Assembly (NCBI GenBank): GCA_030045175.1
Contig: JASIBM010000574.1
Span: 1 to 10,128, forward strand
Length of the DNA: 10,128 nucleotides
Origin: Streptosporangiaceae bacterium
GTDB lineage: Bacteria; Actinomycetota; Actinomycetes; Streptosporangiales; Streptosporangiaceae
Reading direction: 5' to 3'
The notes below the pieces were generated by a model. The model ran no database searches. It had not been told where the DNA came from and was given only the letters and a program-made list of their open reading frames with translations. How positions within the stretch are numbered: position 1 is the first letter of the stretch; the number at the start of each line of letters is the position of its first letter. This document shows, piece after piece, positions 1 to 4,066 of the stretch. Both the position numbers and the translations under genes were made by a program.

Positions 1-2
1 TG

Positions 3-374
3 CAGTTCAACTGGGCCAGGTTCACCGGCGCGGACGTCACGTTCTACGGCGCCCGGTTCTGCGGTGGCACCGTCCGGTTCGACTGGGTCACCGTGTCCGC
101 TGGGGTGGTCAGCTTCATCCGCGCCGGGTTCAGCGGCGGGGCGGTCACGTTCCGCGAGGCCGGGTTGTCCGCCGGGCAGCTCCGGTTCGATCAGGCCGAG
201 TTCACCGGAGGGACCGTCGGCTTCGCGGGTGCCCGGTTCGCCGGCACCGACGTCCGGTTCGAGGGCGCTGTCTTCGCTGGCGGCACCGCCGACTTCGGCC
301 AGGCGGCGGACTGGTCCCATCCGCCGGCCTTCGACTGGACCGGCACCCCGCCCCCCGGCGTCATCCTGCCCTGA
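3..374 (+). CDS. Pentapeptide-repeat-like protein, 3' part (5' end outside the window)
   Basis: The frame is open from the left edge to a TGA at 372-374, giving 123 visible residues; no start is visible, so the gene begins before the window. Residues 5-100 of the visible part form eight consecutive 12-residue units of the pattern A-x-F-x-G-G-x-V-x-F-x-x. The residues just before (QFNW) look like the end of a further unit. Phe/Val spacing of this kind is typical of actinobacterial proteins annotated as pentapeptide-repeat proteins (right-handed beta-helix). The repeat-free tail, rich in Pro and Trp and ending GVILP, resembles the C-terminus I recall for Streptomyces members of this group. Function is unknown; known pentapeptide proteins range from DNA mimics to membrane-associated scaffolds, and nothing here chooses between them. 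Only the C-terminal third or so may be visible, so N-terminal membrane segments cannot be excluded. The family call is fairly secure, the role is not. Confidence 0.8.
   Translation, partial: QFNWARFTGADVTFYGARFCGGTVRFDWVTVSAGVVSFIRAGFSGGAVTFREAGLSAGQLRFDQAEFTGGTVGFAGARFAGTDVRFEGAVFAGGTADFGQAADWSHPPAFDWTGTPPPGVILP
15..302 (+). repeat. Eight tandem 36-bp coding repeats (12-residue units)
   Basis: The units start at 15, 51, 87, 123, 159, 195, 231 and 267. Translated, they read ARFTGADVTFYG, ARFCGGTVRFDW, VTVSAGVVSFIR, AGFSGGAVTFRE, AGLSAGQLRFDQ, AEFTGGTVGFAG, ARFAGTDVRFEG and AVFAGGTADFGQ. The aromatic/aliphatic positions 3, 8 and 10 and the glycine at 5 or 6 are the conserved features. At DNA level the units are diverged, so this is old protein periodicity rather than a recent tandem duplication. 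Confidence 0.85.
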
Positions 375-581
375 GCCGCACAGCCGCCCAGGTTTGCCTG
401 GTGCCCGCTGGATAGCGCTCGCCTGGAGTACATATGGGAAGGTCACGGGCGCGGTGCGGGCGGAAAGGAATGTCGGAGCGTGCCCGTCCGGCCCGCGCGA
501 CGGGCTGCCTGGCGGCCCGGGTGACGGTGCCGCCGCACGCGCAGGCACGCGCGCGCGTCTTTCAGCATCTGGGTCATTTCG
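375..581. other. Intergenic stretch with no supported gene
   Basis: This holds 207 bases between the pentapeptide-repeat gene and the P450-like gene. I see a weak CCAGG-TTTG-CCTGG inverted repeat shortly after the first stop codon, too short to call a terminator, and a local run of alternating GCGC dinucleotides near 540-557. Short open frames cross the region but have no ribosome binding site and no recognisable product. A promoter for the downstream gene should lie here, but I cannot pick one out. Confidence 0.4.
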
Positions 582-1265
582 GTGGAGGCCGAAACGAATC
601 GCTCCTACCGTGTGGCCATGGTGCTGATGAGCAGCGACGTGCTGACCGATCCGGCCTATGAGGTGCCCCAGCCGCCCGATGCCGCCGCCGGGCAGGCCGG
701 CCTGGCGGGGATGGCCTGGTTCCGGGGCGCGGTGGTGCGTTTCAGCCGTGGTGCCGAGCATCAGCGCAGGCGTGCCCTGGTCGAAGGCGTACTGTCCGGC
801 ATCGATCCGCAGGCACTGCGGCGACGGGCGGCGCAGGGGCACCCGGGAGGAGTCGCGGGCGTGCTCGCCGAGGCGCTGGGGCTCACAGCGCAGGCCGCAG
901 CCGGGATTGACGACGACGTCGCCGCGGTCGCCGCCTGCTACCACCCGCACACCCAGGTGAGTCAGGAGGCAGATGCGGCCGTCGGCCGGCTGGTGCGGGC
1001 GTTCGGCGGTGTCGCCGACGAGGCCACGGCTAACAAGATCGCGTTGCTGGTTCAGGCCCGCGACGCGACGAACGCGCTGGCTGCGGCCATGGTGGCAGGC
1101 CGGTCGGATGCGCCGGTGCCACTCACCCGCCGGATTGCCCCCGATGGCAGCCTGGTGGAGGTCGATCTGTCTGGGGCGCACTTCGGGGCCGGCCCGCACG
1201 CCTGCCCGGGCCGTGCGCACGCCCTGGCTCTGGCGACGGGGGCGATCCAGGCGCACGCCCGGTGA
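582..1265 (+). CDS. Short cytochrome-P450-like protein (227 aa, lacks K-helix region)
   Basis: The translation keeps several P450 landmarks in the right order. A C-helix-like segment at residues 54-67 has His60 and Arg64 spaced as in the family's H-x-x-x-R. An I-helix-like segment at about 150-171 keeps a threonine (Thr163), but the usual preceding acidic residue is alanine. A textbook heme-cysteine loop lies at 201-210 (FGAGPHACPG, Cys208 as the would-be thiolate ligand). A normal bacterial P450 is about 400 residues. Here only some 30 residues separate the I-helix from the heme loop instead of about 100, so the ExxR K-helix and meander are missing, as are much of the F/G region and everything after the L-helix start. 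It could be a reduced P450 homologue with a new role, or a decayed P450 whose frame survived. Codon use is normal high-GC, which argues for a real gene. The start is uncertain: GTG at 582 gives the longest frame, but no convincing ribosome binding site precedes it; ATG at 618 or 627 is possible. Confidence 0.7.
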   Translation: MEAETNRSYRVAMVLMSSDVLTDPAYEVPQPPDAAAGQAGLAGMAWFRGAVVRFSRGAEHQRRRALVEGVLSGIDPQALRRRAAQGHPGGVAGVLAEALGLTAQAAAGIDDDVAAVAACYHPHTQVSQEADAAVGRLVRAFGGVADEATANKIALLVQARDATNALAAAMVAGRSDAPVPLTRRIAPDGSLVEVDLSGAHFGAGPHACPGRAHALALATGAIQAHAR

Positions 1266-1394
1266 ACGAGAGCGACAGCCTGGCGTTCCGCGCGGTTCAT
1301 TACAGGGACCGCTCCGCTGCCGCCCAGCGTTCGGGACTTCCTTCCGGCCACCCTGCCAGCAACACCCGGCACCTTCCGCCCACCCGCCGCTGCC

Positions 1395-1577
1395 GTGGCA
1401 CCACCTGTGGATCATCCGGTTCGGCCATTGGCGCTTAGCCTGCTCGGGATCGCCCTGCTGGTGGTATCGATGACGGTGAAGCGCAGCGATGCGGTCGAGG
1501 TCGCCTACATAACGCTCGGCACGGTTCTGATCGTCGCCGGCACCCTCCGCAAACTGCCAGCGACTGGGCCCCTGTGA
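1395..1577 (+). CDS. Possible small two-helix membrane protein (60 aa)
   Basis: A GTG-initiated frame encodes 60 residues with two hydrophobic segments, about 11-28 and 34-51, joined by a short polar turn containing KRSD. A basic residue precedes the first segment and a basic cluster follows the second (LRK). This hairpin layout is common among actinobacterial small membrane proteins of unknown function. No clear ribosome binding site precedes the start, and the frame is also open upstream as far as the P450-like gene's stop codon at 1263-1265. The existence of the gene rests on the membrane-protein pattern alone; I do not recognise the family. Confidence 0.35.
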   Translation: MAPPVDHPVRPLALSLLGIALLVVSMTVKRSDAVEVAYITLGTVLIVAGTLRKLPATGPL

Positions 1578-1709
1578 AAGGAACGCGTCCGCTAGAGGAC
1601 GGCCCACCGTTCATCGGCCAGCTCGGGATGTTCGCTCTCGCGGAACAGGGATAGGCACCCGCTCTGAAGCCGACGAAATCAGGCGTGAACGAGTTTCAGG
1701 CGCGGAACG
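1578..1709. other. Intergenic stretch between converging genes
   Basis: This lies between the stop of the small membrane ORF (plus strand) and the stop of the secreted-protein gene (minus strand). The only structure I see is a short inverted repeat CGTCC-GCTAGA-GGACG at 1586-1601, a 5-bp stem with a 6-base loop. It would sit where a terminator for the plus-strand gene is expected, but it is weak and has no T-tract. Confidence 0.3.
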
Positions 1710-2213
1710 CTAGGTCGTCTGGCAGACGGGGCTGATCCCGGGGACTGGATTATGGTGCGCCGCGGACACGATCTCCTCGCATACGTTCGAAATACCGATA
1801 TGAGTAGCCGATGTGCTGAAGCGGATCGAGTTGTTACCCACATTTATGCTCCCGGATATGAACGATTGAGCGGCCCAAGTACCGGTGAGATAGGGGCTGT
1901 AATAGCGTATTCTGGCTTGCTCCCCGGTGGGATGACCGTGGTAGCGATGTACCTCTACGAAGGCGACGCAGGGCTGTTGATAAACCACTGTGGAGTAACT
2001 GATGTACCCGCGTATATAGTATGAGCTGGTGTGCTTGTGCTGTGTGCGGCAGATGGAGGTATTCGCGGCGGCGCGGGAGACCAGTCGGACGGACTTGCCG
2101 GTGGTAGCCGACGGATGGGTGGTGGCCGCGATCGCGGCCTGCGCTGCCAGTCCGGTCGCTGGCAGCATGCCAAGGGCGCCGATCGCACCAGCCGCATAAC
2201 GAACTGTCTTCAC
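1710..2213 (-). CDS. Secreted four-cysteine protein of unknown function (167 aa)
   Basis: A GTG start at 2213 is preceded by AAAAGGAGG (2222-2230 on the plus strand) with 8-base spacing, which fixes the start well. Residues 1-30 form a typical Sec signal peptide: KxxR near the start, an Ala/Gly/Leu-rich core and small residues for cleavage around Ala24 or Ala30. The mature part of about 137 residues has exactly four cysteines (55, 82, 145, 164), suggesting two disulfides. It is rich in Tyr, Ser, Thr and His, with no other membrane segment and no sortase motif, so a soluble exported protein is likely. I do not recognise the family. The codons differ from neighbouring genes, with several ATA, TAT, GTA and ACA, indicating lower GC and possibly recent acquisition. 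It lies beside an integrase remnant at a tRNA gene and could be cargo of a decayed element. A complete promoter and leader are visible upstream. Confidence 0.8.
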   Translation of the reverse strand: MKTVRYAAGAIGALGMLPATGLAAQAAIAATTHPSATTGKSVRLVSRAAANTSICRTQHKHTSSYYIRGYISYSTVVYQQPCVAFVEVHRYHGHPTGEQARIRYYSPYLTGTWAAQSFISGSINVGNNSIRFSTSATHIGISNVCEEIVSAAHHNPVPGISPVCQTT

Positions 2214-2231
2214 GGAAGCAGCCTCCTTTTG

Positions 2232-2253
2232 CTGGCAATGATGTGATTGCCGG
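2232..2253 (-). promoter_or_regulatory. 5'-leader inverted repeat (hairpin or operator) of the secreted-protein gene
   Basis: GGCAAT (2234-2239) and ATTGCC (2246-2251) form a perfect 6-bp inverted repeat around a 6-base centre, extended by a G-T and a C-G pair. It sits between the predicted -10 box (2258-2263) and the ribosome binding site (2222-2230), so it would span roughly the first 20 bases of the transcript. It could stabilise the mRNA or be a repressor site; the sequence alone does not decide. Confidence 0.5.
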
Positions 2254-2257
2254 TTTC

Positions 2258-2287
2258 ATTATCCGATCAGATTGGCGCGGCGCACAA
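2258..2287 (-). promoter_or_regulatory. Likely sigma-70-type promoter of the secreted-protein gene
   Basis: Read on the minus strand, TTGTGC (2282-2287) and GATAAT (2258-2263) are separated by 18 bases. They match the housekeeping -35/-10 pattern moderately at -35 and well at -10. The predicted transcription start, near 2251, leaves a leader of about 38 bases carrying the inverted repeat and a strong AAAAGGAGG. The match is by eye; no start-site data are available. Confidence 0.5.
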
Positions 2288-2392
2288 GGCGCACAGCATT
2301 CAGGCTGGTCAGCCGATGCCTTGGCAGGTGTAGTAGTCGCTGACGCGGACGGCGGCCTCGGGGCCAGGTGTAGCGGGAGTGCTCGATCCCAG

Positions 2393-2638
2393 CTCCGCGC
2401 CCACCACCGCCAGCAAGCCGCCGAGAAGCTCGCCGCCGGGCCAGCCTGGCAGGACTGGGACCTAGTCTTCTCCACCCCCGCCGGCACGCCGATCGACCCG
2501 CGTGACGACTGGGAGGACTGGCGCTCAGTGCTAGCCGAGGCCGACATCAGGGCCGCGCGGGTGCATGACGCCCGGCACACCGCCGCCACGCTCCTGCTGG
2601 ACCAGGGCATCCGAAACTGCAGCCAGGAAAGATCATGA
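2393..2638 (+). pseudogene. Tyrosine recombinase (phage/AICE integrase) fragment
   Basis: From about 2393 to 2611 the frame encodes a clear piece of a tyrosine-recombinase catalytic domain. It contains LRAHHRQQ, WQDWDLVFSTPAGTPIDPR and then the box II signature VHDARHTAATLLL, with the catalytic H-x-x-R (His codon at 2564). Box I, with the first catalytic Arg, is missing upstream, as is the whole N-terminal DNA-binding part. After DQGI the homology stops abruptly and the frame ends at a TGA (2636-2638), before box III with its GH motif and nucleophilic Tyr. A functional integrase of this type is about 350-450 residues, so this is an inactive remnant. It ends about 35 bases before the 3' end of a tRNA-Lys gene and points toward it, the position of int genes in actinobacterial integrative elements. 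The codons before 2393 do not resemble an integrase, so a deletion joint probably lies near 2385-2393. Confidence 0.8.
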
Positions 2639-2674
2639 TGGGCAGGCAAACCCAGAACCCCAGGTCAGAGCGGG

Positions 2675-2747
2675 TGCGCCGCCAGGGACTTGAACCCCGA
2701 ACCCGCGGATTAAGAGTCCGCTGCTCTGCCAATTGAGCTAGCGGCGC
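2675..2747 (-). tRNA. tRNA-Lys, anticodon CTT
   Basis: Read on the minus strand, the 73 bases fold as a complete cloverleaf. The acceptor stem GCGCCGC pairs with GCGGCGC (2741-2747 and 2676-2682 on the plus strand) and the discriminator A is at 2675. The D stem is GCTC/GAGC with an 8-base loop containing GG. The anticodon stem GCGGA/TCCGC encloses loop CTCTTAA with anticodon CTT (2712-2714). The variable loop is 5 bases, and the T stem CGGGG/CCCTG has loop TTCAAGT. CCA is not encoded (the next bases are CCC), as is usual in actinobacteria. It decodes AAG lysine codons, the main lysine codon in such genomes. Its 3' half is a common integration target, and an integrase remnant lies directly on that side; the gene itself looks intact. 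A possible -10 box TACCAT lies at 2760-2765 on the plus strand. Confidence 0.95.
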
Positions 2748-2997
2748 ATTGACTCAGCGATGGTAACAGCATGGCTGGCGGTCGCGCGAACCGCGCTGAG
2801 GAGAGGCAGGCTGGCACCCAGCATGGCTACCGAAGTGCCCGCTGTTTGTCGTTGCGTGCGTGTTTTGTCGCGCAAAGGGCGTTGCCTGCTGGTGCATGGG
2901 CTAGCTTTGGCCCTGCATGGCGCGTCGCCTGACTCGGGCGGGGCGCCGGTTTGCGCAGCGCATGGGTCCACAGCAGCTTCCTCAGGGCGGAGAGATC
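2748..2997. other. Intergenic leader between the tRNA and the MetE-like gene
   Basis: This 250-base stretch must hold the promoter of the minus-strand tRNA gene and that of the plus-strand methyltransferase gene. GCATGG occurs five times (2769, 2821, 2894, 2915, 2960), two of them within the 10-base repeat CAGCATGGCT at 2767 and 2819. The reading frame of the methyltransferase stays open back to ATG 2917, but that extension is Arg-rich, has no ribosome binding site and is not family-like. I looked for SAM, SAH and cobalamin riboswitch cores because of the downstream gene and found none convincing. Confidence 0.4.
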
Positions 2998-4065
2998 ATG
3001 ACCATCCCGACCGAGCCGATCGGCAGCATCCCGCGGCCGGCGCAGCTGATCGACGCCGGGCACGACCTGGCCGCAGGGCGGCTCGACGCCGCCGGCTACG
3101 CCAGGCTCGCCGACGCGGCGGTGCGCGAGACGATCGAAGAGCTAGAGGCGACTGGCTCACCGGTGATCACCGACGGCGAGCAGGGCAAGCCGAGCTTTGC
3201 CACCTACCCGCTGGCTGGCCTGCAGCTGGCTCCGGACGGGGTGGTGATTCCGTTCGCGGACGGGCACACCCGGCAGCTTCCGGTGCTTACCGTCGGCCCG
3301 TTCCGGTACGGTGCGCATGCCGGAGGCTATCTTGAGCTGGCCAAGCGCTACGCTCATGTCCCGGTCAAGCAGGCGGTGATCGCCGCTTCGGCGCTGAGCC
3401 TGATCTACCCGTCGGCCGGCATCGACGGTTACCCAAGGGAAGCGTTCCTTGCCGACCTGATACGCGAGGCAGCCGCCGACATTCGCGGCGCACTGGACAA
3501 TGGCGCGCACCGCGTGCAGGTCGATTTCACCGAGGGCAGGCTCGCGTGCAAGCTCGACCCGTCTGGCCAGCTACTGCGGTCGTTCATAGACCTGAACAAC
3601 GAGGTGCTCGGCGAGTTCTCTGATGCGGATCGGAGCCGGATCGGCGTGCACACCTGCCCGGGTGGCGACCAGGACTCCACGCACAGCGCCGACGTCGACT
3701 ACGCCGCGCTGCTGCCGGGCCTGTTCAGCCTGAACGCAGGCGCCTTCTACATCCAGCTTGCCAGCGAGCCCGACCGGCCGCGGGTGCTGCGCGCGATCGC
3801 CGAGCACGCCCGGCCAGGCCAGCAGGTCTTCGTCGGCGTGACGGACCCGATCGACCCGCGGGTCGAGACCGCCGAGGAGGTCAGGGACCGGGTGCTCGAA
3901 GCGGCGAGGTACATCGACCCCGCCCAGCTGGGTACCTGCGACGACTGTGGCTTCGCCCCGTTTGGCGACGACACGTCTACTCCCCGTGAGACGGCGTTCG
4001 CCAAGGTCCGCGCCCGGGTGGCCGGAACCCGCCTCGCCGCCAGCGAGCTCGGGCTCTCAACCTGA
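2998..4065 (+). CDS. MetE-type methyltransferase, stand-alone catalytic domain (355 aa)
   Basis: This belongs to the cobalamin-independent methionine synthase C-terminal domain family (UROD/MetE-like TIM barrel). The family transfers a methyl group to a zinc-bound thiol, classically homocysteine. Seen in the sequence: the N-terminal GSIPRP motif (9-13), TDGEQGKPSFATY (58-70), the zinc-ligand pair His218-x-Cys220 in VHTCPGG, Glu257 in the ASEPDR segment as a possible further ligand, and Cys317 in the C-terminal DDCGF motif. Full MetE is about 750 residues with an N-terminal folate-binding half; here only the catalytic half exists. Such core proteins either use another methyl donor or act on another thiol, so the substrate is unknown. 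The start at ATG 2998 is preferred because GGAG lies 5 bases upstream and the protein then begins just before the family's GSxPR motif. The gene stands alone and converges on the copper ATPase gene with a one-base gap. Confidence 0.85.
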   Translation: MTIPTEPIGSIPRPAQLIDAGHDLAAGRLDAAGYARLADAAVRETIEELEATGSPVITDGEQGKPSFATYPLAGLQLAPDGVVIPFADGHTRQLPVLTVGPFRYGAHAGGYLELAKRYAHVPVKQAVIAASALSLIYPSAGIDGYPREAFLADLIREAAADIRGALDNGAHRVQVDFTEGRLACKLDPSGQLLRSFIDLNNEVLGEFSDADRSRIGVHTCPGGDQDSTHSADVDYAALLPGLFSLNAGAFYIQLASEPDRPRVLRAIAEHARPGQQVFVGVTDPIDPRVETAEEVRDRVLEAARYIDPAQLGTCDDCGFAPFGDDTSTPRETAFAKVRARVAGTRLAASELGLST

Positions 4066-4066
4066 C

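Noticed and set aside
386..402. Terminator after the pentapeptide-repeat gene
   Set aside because: The CCAGG-TTTG-CCTGG stem is only 5 bp with flanking mismatches and no T-tract.
64..627. Alternative plus-strand frame (187 codons) over the pentapeptide-repeat gene
   Set aside because: It is Pro/Ser/Arg low-complexity sequence, whereas the overlapping frame shows eight regular repeats and a family-like C-terminus.
1263..1577. Possible stop-codon readthrough joining the P450-like protein to the downstream membrane ORF
   Set aside because: The frame does stay open after the TGA, but open frames of this length are common in high-GC DNA, the intervening 43 codons look non-coding and no readthrough signal is visible.
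2243..2392. N-terminal half of the integrase in the same frame
   Set aside because: The residues encoded before 2393 show no recombinase box I or core-binding pattern, and this stretch carries the promoter of the opposite-strand secreted gene.
1834..2649. Minus-strand open frame of 271 codons across the secreted gene and the integrase remnant
   Set aside because: It overlaps a well-supported gene in another frame and is the antisense shadow of the integrase fragment; no ribosome binding site or motifs.
2748..2997. SAM, SAH or cobalamin riboswitch upstream of the MetE-like gene
   Set aside because: The gene family made this plausible, but I could not find a conserved core or a set of matching stems for any of these classes.
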